This document shows, one piece after another, positions 46,699-59,317 of a stretch of DNA of 64,000 nucleotides. This DNA comes from Solanum dulcamara (taxonomy: Eukaryota > Streptophyta > Magnoliopsida > Solanales > Solanaceae). Made by a program: the position numbers and the translations under genes. The stretch is from assembly GCF_947179165.1 (NCBI RefSeq), contig NC_077245.1:11812740-11876739 (forward strand), written 5' to 3'. The notes under the pieces are model-generated. The model had not been told where the DNA came from. It searched no databases and saw only the letters and a program-made list of their open reading frames with translations. Position 1 is the stretch's first letter. Every line of letters starts with the position of its first letter.

Positions 46699-48606
46699 TC
46701 AAAAATGTGTGGATTTTATGTTGCTAGTAGGAAAGGGTTGTCTAGTTTGCCTAGCTCTAGGACATATGTCACAAACAAAATCAGAAGTGGATTCACATGG
46801 AAGAAAACTTAAATGCTTCATTGCTGAAAATGGAAGATGTCCCAACCTTACATGCCAAAGTTTCACACTAGGAGTAGCATTAACATGTACTGAATTAAAA
46901 ACTGAAAATGATTGTGGGATGGGATCTGGAGATACATCATTGAAACTATTTTTAGAGCTGTCAGTGTTGGAATCCAATAAATAGAGTCCTTCTCTAACTT
47001 CACCAAAAACTTGAGGACTCCTCACTGAAAGGCCCTGTAAGAAACATCCAGTGGCAGTGAATAGGACATCACACTGAAAATGAACACAGAACTTATGAAT
47101 TGAAAGTAGATTATACTTAAAGTCTGGCACAAACAGTACATCAGTTATGACCTGTCCTGGCAAAATAGAGATGCTACCTATGTGGGTCACACTTACCTTG
47201 AAAGAGTTAGGTAAATTAATGTTCAAAGGCATAGGTAGGGGTTTTAGAAATAAGAAGGAATTGGGATCAAAGCACATATGTTCTGAGGCTCCTGAATCAA
47301 TTATCCAAGTGTTTTGCTTAAGATTAGTGGGCACAGAATTTGAGTATTTAAAAATGGTACCAGCTACTGCATTTGCATTGATTCTTGTTTGTGTCAACTT
47401 GCTTTGTTTATACATTTGCATCATCTCTGCAATCTGCTGCTTGTTGAACTGTTCCTCAAAATTTCTGTCAGTTATTTCAGGATCTGTCCTCCTAAAGTCT
47501 TCATCTGCTTGCTCAGTCAAAGTTGCATTTGCTTTGATTTGAGGCTGATAGTTTCTTGAGTTGGTGAACTCAAAATCTGCAGGAAACCCATGCAGTCTGT
47601 AGCAATTCTCATGTACATGCCCTGTTTTTCCACAATGAGTACATGACAGGTTTGGATCATATTTCTTCTTGCCCTTAAACCTGTTCTGTGACTTATCATG
47701 TCTCTGGTTCTGACCTGGATTGGTGTACCTCTGATATGTGTTTGTTCCTCTCATTGTTTGGTGTTTGAATCTCTGTGTACTTCTTCCTTGTCCACTAGCC
47801 ATGAATGCTGCAAATTCAGCAATTAGCTTGTTGTCCTGTTGTTTTGCTTGACTTGCTGCCAGGAATGATCCAGAATCAGAGATGTAGTTTGTGTTTGCAT
47901 ATACTTCCCTTTGATTCTCATCCTGCAAAAGCAGTGAATATGCAACATCCATTCCAGGTAAGGGATTCATCATGAGTATATTTCCTCTTGCCTGGGCATA
48001 TACATCATTTAGTCCCATTAGGAATTGAATTAACCTCTGATCTTCTAGTGATTTTGTTAATTTTGCTTTCCCATCACAAGTGCATTTACATGAGCAACAA
48101 ACAATTACATTTATCCCATCCAATTCATCCCATAGTCTCTTAAGTTTGGTGAAGTAACCTTCAATGTCACTATTCCCTTGTATTAGGCTCGTTAATTCCT
48201 TTTGTAGGTGGTAGATCTTGGCTCCACTTGACTTACCAAACCTCTGCTCCAGACTGTCCCAAAGTTCCTTAGCAGTTTTGGAACTCATCACACTATCTGC
48301 AATATCCTTAGAGAGTGCATTTGATATCCAACATATGATCATGTCGTTAACACAACTCCATTGTTCAAAATCTGCAGATTCCAGTTCTGGAGCCCTGCAG
48401 GTTCCATTGATGAAGCCAAGCTTCTTCTTAGCTGATAGGGACAAGAGGATGGATCTCCTCCAGCCTGGATATCCTCTTCCGTCAAAAACATTGTTGACTA
48501 GCGTCATACCAGGTGAGTCTGAATTGTTTAAGTGATAAGGATGGTTGTTTTCGTACGTGGTTCCTTTCTCTCCACTTCCTGACTTAACTTGAGTTGATTC
48601 AGGCAT
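46699..48606 (-). CDS. copia gag, protease and integrase N-terminus
   Basis: 635 codons. Gag (about residues 30-240) has the plant copia pattern with YPGWRRSIL and AKELWDSLEQRFGKS. A CCHC zinc knuckle CTHCGKTGHVHENC sits at 322-335. The aspartic protease motif is WIIDSGASEHMC with DSGA at 437-440. The GAG-pre-integrase motif LWHVRLGHLPFSAM follows at about 585-600, then the integrase zinc-binding HHCC region ending in CDICPRARQ. The frame ends at 46699 by a frameshift just before the integrase core. Gag here has an unusual Cys-rich insert (VCCSCKCTCDGKAK, about 169-182), which in many copia gags is a shorter loop. Confidence 0.92.
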   Translation of the reverse strand: MPESTQVKSGSGEKGTTYENNHPYHLNNSDSPGMTLVNNVFDGRGYPGWRRSILLSLSAKKKLGFINGTCRAPELESADFEQWSCVNDMIICWISNALSKDIADSVMSSKTAKELWDSLEQRFGKSSGAKIYHLQKELTSLIQGNSDIEGYFTKLKRLWDELDGINVIVCCSCKCTCDGKAKLTKSLEDQRLIQFLMGLNDVYAQARGNILMMNPLPGMDVAYSLLLQDENQREVYANTNYISDSGSFLAASQAKQQDNKLIAEFAAFMASGQGRSTQRFKHQTMRGTNTYQRYTNPGQNQRHDKSQNRFKGKKKYDPNLSCTHCGKTGHVHENCYRLHGFPADFEFTNSRNYQPQIKANATLTEQADEDFRRTDPEITDRNFEEQFNKQQIAEMMQMYKQSKLTQTRINANAVAGTIFKYSNSVPTNLKQNTWIIDSGASEHMCFDPNSFLFLKPLPMPLNINLPNSFKVSVTHIGSISILPGQVITDVLFVPDFKYNLLSIHKFCVHFQCDVLFTATGCFLQGLSVRSPQVFGEVREGLYLLDSNTDSSKNSFNDVSPDPIPQSFSVFNSVHVNATPSVKLWHVRLGHLPFSAMKHLSFLPCESTSDFVCDICPRARQTRQPFPTSNIKSTHF

Positions 48607-48625
48607 TTTGTTTCAATAGGAATTT

Positions 48626-48751
48626 GAAGATGATGATACAAACACAGGTTTTGAAGCTGATGATGATGATACAAACACAGATTTTGAAGCTGATGATGAT
48701 GATACAAACACAGATTTTGAAACTGATGATGATGATGCAAATACAGATCAG
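48626..48751. repeat. 33 bp tandem repeat in the copia leader, ~3.8 copies
   Basis: The unit gatgatgatgatacaaacac plus agattttgaagct is repeated from 48626, 48659 and 48692, with a partial fourth unit from 48725. It lies between the primer-binding site and the gag start. Frames over it on both strands are repeat artefacts. Confidence 0.9.
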
Positions 48752-48793
48752 TGATGGTGATGATAAACACAGAATTGAATTGAGCTTAGGAAT

Positions 48794-48805
48794 GCTCTGA
48801 TACCA
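48794..48805 (-). promoter_or_regulatory. Primer-binding site for initiator tRNA-Met
   Basis: The minus strand reads TGGTATCAGAGC immediately after the 5' LTR. This is the standard plant copia primer-binding site, complementary to the 3' end of tRNA-iMet, and fixes element direction. Confidence 0.95.
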
Positions 48806-49222
48806 TGTTAGAATTTAAAGAGAGAAAGAGACTAAGATAAATTTTCTGTGTACTATTGATACTATGTACATTAGTTTATATAGAGTTATACAATAGAGAC
48901 AAGAAGGTATGAGTTACAAATTTGTACAAAATTTATACTCTACTTGCCATAATTGTATGGGCATAAATATATTAAATGTACCATGTTAATTTCTGTTTGT
49001 GGTGTATTATATATATATATATATATATATAATTGTATGTGGAGAGGATTTCTCCACGTGTACGTGCCAGAGGATTTGTGCTGAAGAGTAAAACTCTTCA
49101 GCTTCTTCTTATTTCTTTTTCTTTTTCTTCAGTTGCTTTATTATTTTTCAACTTCCAGCGCCTTCTTCTGCCTTCTTCCTTCTTCTTCTCTTCTTCTGAT
49201 GCAGTGTTCCTCTTTTCCAACA
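48806..49222 (-). repeat. 5' LTR of the copia element
   Basis: 417 bp, with TG...CA ends in element orientation; carries the promoter in such elements. The target duplication GTATA follows at 49223. Confidence 0.95.
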
Positions 49223-49399
49223 GTATATACTAGTAAACACAATTTTGACATCATGGAGCTAAAAAAACATTCTAAGAAGAGATCCAGCACACCATTTTCT
49301 TGCATATTACATCACAAAACATATTGTGATTATTATGCTAAGCTAAGACACTCATTATTATTACAACAAAACAAAAAACAAAAGACTAATTAATTAAAC

Positions 49400-51602
49400 T
49401 TAAAATAAAGCAGAGAAGGTTTCCTCCAATTCTTCAACAACAGTTGCAATATCAACCTTCTTATCCTTGTTCCTCCTATCACACCTATTCCTAATTTCAC
49501 CTTGTCCACCAGTCAACACGTTCAATTGTCCCATTTTAATCATACCAATAACAAACTTCTCATAAAACAACGATTGATTCACTGCAAAGCTCGTAACAAT
49601 CCCTCGAGTTCTTCTATCCGTATACAAATCTTGATCGGACGTAAATAGCCCTTGTCTATTCATAAGATCAACGAAGTACTTGTTATCGAACACATTAGGG
49701 CTACGAATGTCCATGTTGACCGTATTGTTCGAGTCAGCTGTGGGGCAACTACGTTTGAGGTTGTTAGCAAATGTCTTGTCCATTGTGGAGTCTTGGTTCG
49801 GGTAGAGACGGTCGGTGAAGGAAGTACAGTGGCTGATACCGATAGTGTGGGCCCCAGACAAGGCGACTGCATCGGTTGCGTCGAGGCCTTTGACTGCCAG
49901 GCGAGCGAGGACGGTTGTAGTGTTGGCAAATGGTGCGACAAGGTTGTCTATGGTCGCTTGTTCTGTTGCGAAGTTGAGTCCGTCTTTTCTTCCTAAGGGG
50001 ACATCGTAGTTGGGCCCACCGGTCTGAAATTACCATGAGCTCATAAGTAAATAAAAATGAGTTAACTTTAAGACAATATTTTATATCATGCAAAAGATAT
50101 AACTATTATACTTTTGTTATTTGTTTTGTTATATCATTTGAAATTCTTATCCTATTCTTGCCCTTATTTGACTTCTTTTAAGATTTTACTGAGCTGAGGG
50201 TCTTTTCGAAAACAATCGTCCTACCTTGATAAGGAGTCGGATCTGTATATACTTTATCCTTTACAAATCACATGTTATGGAATTTCACTAGATTGATGTT
50301 CGTTATTGTAGTATATATAGGATGGTGGACCTTTTCTTCACTACTTACTAGTATCACTTTGCTTTTCCAAGAGTCTTCTTCATTATCTCTAGATTTATAT
50401 TCGAAATGTCATGGTTTGATTACTTTTTTCGTTTCAAACGTCTTAAAAGAAATTTGTGAAAGATAAATGCTTTAAAGTAAATAGATAGTATTTTCCTGAG
50501 ATGATGGATATAACATGCATTGTAATACTATATATGATGAAGGTAGAGAAATCTAATTTTTCAACCCTACAACAAAAATAATTATTAGGGACAATAAATA
50601 TACACATGAACAAAAAGTTGTAAAGCCTTTATTAATTGTCATTGAATTTAAAGTCATTTAAAAATATTTACAAAGAATATTAATTACTTGCTAAAAATAT
50701 ATGTTTAACGATAATTATGTATTATCGTTATTCACTAAAAATCATTTTTAATGCTATCAAATAAGACTGAAAGCAAATTTGTCGTTTTGAATTAAGTTTT
50801 AATTTTAACAACTTTCATAGTGGGAAAAATGACATTTTCTCACTATGAAAGTCCTTTTTTCTATCCTATTATAATTTTGATAAGTTTTCGGTAAAAATGT
50901 GTCCTTTTTTTTTTCAAAATTAACAAAAAAGAACAAAGTGAGTGAAAGTAACACTTTTGGTGGATCTTACCAAGACAACAGAGTCCCTAGCAGCAATGGC
51001 AGTAATATCAGAGCAAGACACAACTTGGCCACACTCAGCTTGGATCCTTTTCCTAAGATCATCAATGATCTTGAATGACTTCTTTCTTAGGGTCAAATTT
51101 GGAATTGCAGTTTGCTCACTTGGCCCTCCTGCTGATCCATCCAGCAACACTGAACTATCACATCTCTGCATGATAAAAAAGAATCATAATTTTTTCATTG
51201 AATTTCTTCTTGAAAAATGTTAAGTGATTATTTTCACAGATACTTTAATTGAATCGGAAAAAGGAAAAAATTAGAAAGTTTTTCCCTACTACAGTGAGAT
51301 CAATCGATTTTTCACCATGTATTTTTCTAATGAGCTGATTTAGGGGAAAAAACATACTTATATATAGTACAAATTTCGCTCTAATTCGCGATAGAAAAAA
51401 CCTTTATCTTTAGTTATGTGTGTAGACAAAAATTAATAACCTGAACAAAGCAATCATGGAAATAAAGTCGAAGTAAGCCAGCAGCTTGGCCAAGTAGAAA
51501 TGACCATGAAAGACCTTTCACTAAAGCAGGCCTCTGAGCTTCTGTCACAAAGAAAGAAGCAACAAGAACAAGTAGAAAACTTGCAACAGTACTGGACACC
51601 AT
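49400..51602 (-). CDS. Px-B': structurally damaged class III peroxidase copy
   Basis: Exons are 51441-51602, 50971-51165 and 49400-50023, still GT/AG and phase 0, giving 326 residues. Against Px-B, exon 1 has lost 66 bp in frame (22 codons after GLSWSF), removing helix A and the first disulfide Cys (Px-B C40). The distal motif reads RLYFHDCF, with Tyr for the first His, though the catalytic Arg45 and His49 remain. Exon 2 starts AGA not GGA, so the conserved Gly of the calcium loop is Arg (RCDSSVLLD). Exon 3 translates identically to Px-B over its last 153 codons, including LSGAHTIG. The Cys that pairs with C40 is left single. I expect a misfolded or inactive product, although the gene could still be transcribed. 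Intron 2 is longer than in Px-B (947 against 526 bp). Confidence 0.85.
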
Positions 51603-51666
51603 GGCTGTCTAGATAATTTTTTGGTTTAGTTAATTAATTGGTACAATGATAGCTACAACAAGGGTC

Positions 51667-51676
51667 AAATTTATAG
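51667..51676 (-). promoter_or_regulatory. TATA box of Px-B'
   Basis: CTATAAATTT on the minus strand, same context and distance as in Px-B; the upstream module at 51766-51822 is also kept. Confidence 0.75.
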
Positions 51677-54600
51677 CCATATAAAGTTATCCACTTGGAT
51701 ATTTTAAATTTCTTCTTTCTTGTTTTTTCTTCTTTTTGTTTAGACTTTAGACTTTTTATAAATGAGGCATCTCGGGATTTTTCTAAGAAATAGCCGCGTG
51801 GTCGTCACACTGCTATGGATATTTTTTATTTTGATATTTTTACGTAGTACTCTCTCTCTTGCCTAAAATAAATGTTTTTTTGGAACGTGGCACACGTCCC
51901 TTTGAAAAATTTGTTAATTAAATTACTACAACAATAACAACAATATATTAAAATCTAAACAAGATGAAATGTACATAAATTTTATCACTTGAAGATAAAT
52001 ACTAATATTTTGAATTTTGAAAGATTTATTTATTTTGAACCATACAAAAAGTGTCAGAAATTTAATTATTTTATATCGGAGAGGTGAACTTCCCCTCCAT
52101 CATTTTTTACCTTTTCAATTTGAATTTTACACGATTTTTAAAAAATAATTATTGACATGAATAATTTATCATTATAATCATATTAATTGATATTTAATAT
52201 TAAATTTTAAAAATAAGTAATTATTACTAAAAATAATATATAATATATATAAATTATTTTTTTGTTGATCTAAAAATGATAAAGAAAAATAAAAATATTT
52301 TTTTAATTCTGTGAACACACCGAGTGAGTAGTTTATATTGCATAGGATGATGAATCCAAGAAAGATGCATATCTCTGTTCTTTTGTGCTACGTGCAAAAT
52401 TTTGTGCCTAGTGTAATTTACCTTTCCAATTGTTAACATCCAATAGAAAAGCAAAATAAACTAGCCGCCAATAAAGAATGCCTATTTTTCAATCTTACTC
52501 CACTCCATATATATTTACGACATGCATGAATCTTAATGATTTGTTTGTATGGCCTCGTTCCATTTTAGTTATTATGATTTTTTTTAAGAGTAAAATTATA
52601 TAAATTTTAATTAATATTTTAAAATATATTTTTTTATTATATTAATATGAAAAAAATTATAACTTATAGTACCTTTTGTATAATTTTTGAATATCTATTT
52701 TTTTTACTTTATAATATTGAGTTAAAATAATATAATTTAATTTTAAAAATTAATCATATTGACTTTCGAAAAACGTAATATGACAATTAAAATGAAACGA
52801 ATGGGAGTACTAAACTTTGAATCTCTATCTTTCAATTTACGTGGCACAATTCAAGTTTTGAGAATCAAATAATTTAAATTTGATCATGAAAAAAATTATA
52901 TATTTGAAAATAACAATTGAAGTAGTATTTATATATTTGAAAAAAAAATTCTCTTATTTTAGAATGTCTCAAAAAAAATTAAAATAAATTCATTTATCTA
53001 CTCGAATTTGCATTGCCATTATTACTCAATTGAATTATTTTTCTTTAACAACTATTACTTATGTAGTGAATAAATCATTTAACACCTAAAAAATTATATA
53101 TAACTAAATAAAATAGAAAGAAAAGAGTAACAGTTAACTCAGCCAGTTTAACATTTAACGTGTGCTTGTTTCACAAATTATTCCCTCGGTACGTTTAATT
53201 ATTTAATTTAAATTTTACATGTTATTTAAAAAATAATGATTGACATGAATATTTTATCTTAATATACATATTAATTGATGTTAGGTCTTAAATCTTAAAT
53301 CTTAATAATTAATTTAAAAAACAAGTAATTAATATTAAAAGTAAAATACAAAAAAATATATTTTTCTCTTAATATGTTAAAAATAACAAAAAAAATAAAA
53401 ATATATTTTTAATGTAATAAATAAATAAAATATATATTTATCTAACAATAGAAAAAGAGCCACGTGGTCGTCGCACGGTTAACATTCTTTGCCCCTTTCT
53501 AGATAAGGGTATGCTTGATGATACAGAGACTACACTTGGATATTCTTCGTTTTAATTTATTTATTTTAATTTATGTATTTGTTAATAGTTTTTTAATTTT
53601 AATTTTTACATAATATATTTTAAATTAAAAAAGAGAAAGATGTTTTGATACTTTTATATATTTTCAATTCAAAATCACTCGTTTTTAAAAAATTTAAAAC
53701 TACGTGTCTTAAGTAGCTTTTGGCCCAAAATATTTTTTAGGAAAAGCTGAAAAAATATTTGAGAACTTGGGTTTGTCCATACAATTTGTCATTACTTGAC
53801 AAATATTTTTGGCAAAATCTCCAAGTTCCCAAGTTTTAAAAAAAGTAGAACTTGGGAAGTTTTAAAAATTCAAAAATAACCCTAATTTTTTATATTTTAT
53901 AAAAACGTCAATCATTTATTCATTCCAATTAAATATTTATCTACCAATTTACTCTATTAATATGATCAACCAAAATTTTATAAAAGAATAGTTTGGTATT
54001 ACCTCTTACAAAAAAAGAATAGTTTGAATGACAAGATTTGAAAAAAAAAATTATTTTTAATTCGATTAATGTATTGCTCTGGCCTATAATGCTATTTTAT
54101 TGTTGTTGATTGTTATTAATTATGTTATAAACTTTTTTTAACGAAATATATTCATTATAAAATGATAACACAAACTTATAGATATTTTTAATAATATTTA
54201 AAACTTATGAATACAAAATAATATTTTTAAAAATTTTATCAAAATTTAAAAAAACTTAAAACCAAAAATATGGTGTAATTTCACAAAAATCTCTATCAAA
54301 AATAACTTGTCAAGAATAATTAAAAGCTTGAGGTCAAATAGGCATTGGTCAAAATCAAACAATCGGAGTATTAATATTTTTTCAAGTATATACTTTAGAT
54401 ACTATGAGGCATCATCGATTTTTCTATTAAAGAGGCACGTGATTGTCACACTGCTGTGGACCTTTTGATTTAAATATTTCAAACAGCATTAACTATATAT
54501 AATTATTACTCTCAAGAAAATTTATTACTACAAAAAAAAGACCTACCTATGCTTTAAAGTGGCGAGCCACATCAACACCCATTTATCCAAAAATTATACT

Positions 54601-57600
54601 GTATTGGTATATATCACATATTGACATTTCATCACTTTTAGACTTTTATATAATTTTACTATTTTATATTTTGATATTCTTTAGTTAAATTCTGGCTCCG
54701 TTATTATGAGTAAGTTTAACATTATGTACCCAGATCATACATTCAGAATGTGATTTGCAGACTATCTTCTTTATTGTTACGTTCAATTAGGAAAATGTAA
54801 AATATGCTAGTGGCCAGTAAAGAATACATTAAGGTAGAAATACGTATAAATTACTCCTAGTTAACAATAATAACAATATTTAGTGTAATTCTACAAGTGA
54901 TGTTTGAGTAGGATGATGTATATGCAATTTTATTTCTATCTTTCGAAGATAGAGTTGTAAGATAAAAGAGTTATTTTTTATATATCCTCGATTCAAGTAA
55001 AATATATATATATATATAAAATCAAGCGTGAAACATAACATTACGTCATTTAACTTATTAATAAATTAAATTAGTTCAACTATATTAAATACAGAAAAAA
55101 AAACTGAGGGAACTGCTCCAATTTAATAGCGGCCCTGATATTTTACTCTAATAATAAGCTTATGAATTTGTCCATAGGAGCTTTGATTTTCACTTTTGTA
55201 ATTTTGTTTTCCACGTATTATTCCAACTCTAGTGCAAATGTTATTTTAATTAGTTATATGATCTTTTCCATTAAAAAAATCATAAAAGTTAACACGAGTA
55301 ATTTGCAAATAAAACACAGAAAAACTTGTATGATTATTTTATATTATATAAAGCTATGAGTCATGTTTGCACTGCAGAAAATCTGTCGAAGTTATTAAAG
55401 AGCAAATTAGGTGAAGTCATTTATTTACCCAAAAAAGAAAAGACGAGCTTCAAAGAGTTGACTGACAATTTGCCTAAACCAGTGGTTTTGGCCCCTAGAA
55501 TGTACTGCGATATATACTTTCGCTATTTCAATTTATGTGTTATAATTTAATTTCATATGATATTTTAAAAAATAAATAAATTATGATCTAAAATAATTTA
55601 TAAATATTTAATTATTTGATTATAAATTATTTTATTAACAATAATTATTTATAGAGATCGATTAAAAAGAAAAATGAGTTAAATTTAACAGTATCATTTT
55701 CAAGTCTACATTATCTCTTCTATGATGATCTCTTCCAAGTCTTACATATCCATGTTGGTTTAATTTCATTATAAAAAAATGCACTTTGAAAAATAATATT
55801 CAAAAGAAAATCTACGTTCATACTCTTACCTTCCTTTCAATTATTCTTTTTCTTTTTTTTACATAAATATATATTCCACTTTTTTCTTTCTTTCTTTTGG
55901 TTACTAAAGTGATAGTCGTTGATGGTTGCAATTTATTTCTCTTATTTTTAATAGAGGCCGCCCACGTGTAGACTTTGGAGGTTCCAAAGGACAAAAGCAG
56001 CCTACAACACACATTGGTATTGTTGCTATAGGACGGTAAATATTGCTATCTGGCCTCTTTTTATGCATTGTTTGAGTCGAGTATTTCTCGAAAATAGCTG
56101 TTTTATCTTGATAGAGTAAAATCTGTATATACTTTACATTTTCTAGATTTTACGTTGTGAAATTTTACTGAATTGTTATTGTTGTTGTAATTAAAAATAA
56201 TTTTTGTATGCTAAATTTTTGACAATGTAATTGTTATTGATAGAGAATATTTCACGAGTAAAATAGAACTTCCTAGCATAAATTTAAAATAATTAAATTT
56301 TAAAATAAATATTAAATACCGAACGAAAAACTAAAAGTAAGAACACGTACCTCAGTAATAATAATACTCCATAAAGTAAATAAATAAAAGTCTTTGTATC
56401 CGACCAAGAAACTTTTAGTTCACATAATCCTTTTCCTAGCTACCTTGTTCATGGTACATTCTATCATTCAATGAATCATTATATTATGTTTGAAAGAAGA
56501 AGCAAAAGTCTTTTCATTTGTTCAAAATTTAGGTGTATCATTGAGCATCTTTGATTTTTCAACCGTCGCAATTTGATGAAATGTAGTACAATAATAACTA
56601 TGTTGGGCTCGTTTAATAATAGAGATAAGAGACAATTAATTTTAAAATGAATTTATTTTTATACTTAATTGGATTTTTTTTTTTGAGATAACTTATTTTG
56701 AAATTAATTATTCAGGAATTCTAATGTTATTTCTCTCTCATATTAAGGGTAGAACAACAATCCTTAATAATTAAATCCAAAATAATTAATTTCAAAATTA
56801 CTTATTATTCAAATAAAAAATTAAAGAGAGGGAATTCAAATATTAAACAAAGAAGATGCTCTCACGTTCCCTTTATACTTTCACTTTTTTCTAAGCTGGC
56901 TCTCAGATTTCGTTTTTCTTCAAATTTAAAATTTATACGTAAAATACAAAGGGTGGATGAGGATTAAATCAAATTAAAAATTTATTTATATCTAGTGTTT
57001 ATACCTAGAGAATACATGCATAACATGTATTTGTACAAGCTTTTAATAATTAATTTTTTGTAATTGACATATATTCTCACTTTGTTAAATTGCTTGATCA
57101 TAATAAATTAATATGATTTAATATAAATATTTAATGTGGCTAAAATTTAATAATCAAAGTAGAGAAAAAAGGTTATGTCCTCAATTTTTTTTAATTATAA
57201 GCATATTAACTATGCAAAATAGATATGTGAGATTTTTAAATCGCAATAAGTGGCACCTTTCTAGTTGTAAATAGGGATGACAATACGACAGGTGAATTAA
57301 GTATTTTTCTGATAAAGTTTATCTAATTATTTAAATACAATCATATCGTGTCCCGTTTATCCCCACATTATTTTGCCTCGTTATATATTATTTGTTTTCG
57401 TTGTCAAAATTTACTGTTTCTCTTACGATTATGTCAAATATTGTAATTTTCTTTCATGTAGTCACAATCATTAATATTCTTTTTATTCGATTTGGTTTCT
57501 TTTCTCATTTGGTGCAAGACACTAATTCCTTTTAATCGAGAAAAAAAAAGAAAATTCCAATTTGTTCTAATTTATTTATTGTCAGAATTAATAAAGACAC

Positions 57601-59317
57601 TTTAAGCACGAGTTGTAAGTCGCGCAAATAACTACATTAACTTTAAAAAGGACTATCCGGTGATATTTAATCAAAATATTTTCTAGTTAATTCTAGGTCG
57701 TCAAGTTAAATGGTGCACTTGTTTGAATATTGAGTTATTTAGATAAGGGATCAATTTTCACTTAATAATGTATATTTTAAACTTTTTTTTTACATGAATT
57801 AGCAAACAAATACTACTTAATTAATATACACCTATAATTTAAGTTAATTTTCACTAGCGTCAAACCTATTTTAGTAATTAATATGCATAGCTATAGTTAT
57901 CCAGAATTTGTATAATTAAGCTCCCAATTGCATAAATTCAGAATTTCCTAATTGAATAAATTCAGATTTCGTATATACTTACGCTACTATGTATATAATA
58001 TAATATTGATACATTTGATTTGTATAAATTCTGAAAAATTCCTAAAATGTATAAATACAAAATTTGCATATACTTACCATGTTCAGCGAATTATACAATC
58101 GGATTTGTATATTTGCAGCGAATTATATAAACGGTTATGCAAATTATACAAACAATTACTATAGCTATAATTACAAAATGTAATTACCTAGATTATAGCT
58201 ATTTCAATCTATTAAGATTTTTATAGTAGCTATTTATGAAACTTTCACTTTTTTAAAGTGGTATACTTGTATTTTATAAATCCTAAACTCACCTCTAGTT
58301 TGAATACAATTTTTTTGCACTGTACATACTTCTTGATTCATTTAGCTTTTTTATTCCGGACTCCTTCGATTTGCAGTACAACCATGAGTCTTTGTAGGAG
58401 TCTTGTACTTTGATACAATATATAATTTGTGTATATATTCTGATTGCCTTGGAAATCAGAGGTAGTTCATACTTTAAGACAATTAAAAAAATAAATTGAT
58501 GTTTTCTTCTCTTTTTTAAGTTAAAAAATAGAACTAAAAAAAAATTAAACAAAACGCCTAAGTCTAGGCTTGAACCCGCTACTAAGACAGCTTTGAACAA
58601 TCTTAAACATTGAGCTATCTTTCTTCGCTATATAAAGAATGTTCAACAGTTAGTATATATTCATAAATATCATTATTTAACTTATATACTCGCAAAGAAT
58701 TTTTGATGAAGGTTGTTTATCTGACTACCCTTGTTAAGGTGTAGTTCCGCCCCTGCAGTTGGAAATCAATGTGGATAATATCGATAACACTTGAAATAGG
58801 TATCATAGGAAAGTACTACATATGTCATTTATTTTTTTACAACTACATAGGTTATTGTTCACCATTCAAATATTTGGAGGTTGTATTATTTTTCAATTCT
58901 TAAATATTAAAAGGGTAAAGTGGAATTGACTCATAAAAATAAAATGTAAGTGACTTTACTAGTATCTAAATATCCCTCTATGCAGCCCCCCTCCCAAAAA
59001 AAAGCGCCAAATAAATTAGATTCGTCATACAACATGTGTTCAACTTGGAAATCTAACAGCATATAGAAATTTATCCATACAGAAAGTAGACATTAAGACA
59101 TACATGCCTGTATAGGCCGTACTAATATATTAATCGCTCTCGAAAAGAAATCTATTGATTCTCTCATATGATAATTTACTTCGCAAACGAAACAAAAGAA
59201 AAACAGAAAAAACAACAGTCATGCCACATTTTGCCTCTGATTATTACAAGAAACATATATATTTAACAAAAGACTTGCATTAAACAAAGTATAGTACTTC
59301 CAATAAGTTAAGTTAAC
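51677..59317. other. Spacer between Px-B' and Px-C' in copy 2
   Basis: Counterpart of 24871-31607 with the same MITE, SINE scrap, tRNA-like head and short frame, plus an extra block at 52935-53900 containing another upstream-module-like stretch (53441-53500). No gene is supported. Confidence 0.5.
55356..55549 (+). other. Unidentified short frame, copy 2
   Basis: Partner of 27711-27904, starting MSHVCTAENL with SKLL where copy 1 has ARLV. No domain recognised. Confidence 0.25.

Larger units (their letters stand above)
43588..49222 (-). mobile_element. Ty1/copia LTR retrotransposon, 5.6 kb, inserted in copy 2
   Basis: A complete-length element reading right to left. LTRs at 48806-49222 (5') and 43588-44046 (3') begin and end TG...CA. 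The 5 bp target duplication GTATA lies at 43583-43587 and 49223-49227. Domain order gag, protease, integrase, reverse transcriptase, RNase H is that of Ty1/copia. The coding frame is broken by one frameshift near 46697 and one stop at 45840-45842, so it cannot move by itself. LTRs differ at about four base substitutions outside the microsatellite, near 1%, so the insertion is recent. It is absent from copy 1, whose uninterrupted 'gtgtgtgtatatactagtaa' near 22770 is the empty site. Confidence 0.97.

Noticed and set aside
48528..48800. Small His/Leu- or Met-rich frames on both strands
   Set aside because: Products of the 33 bp tandem repeat in the retrotransposon leader.
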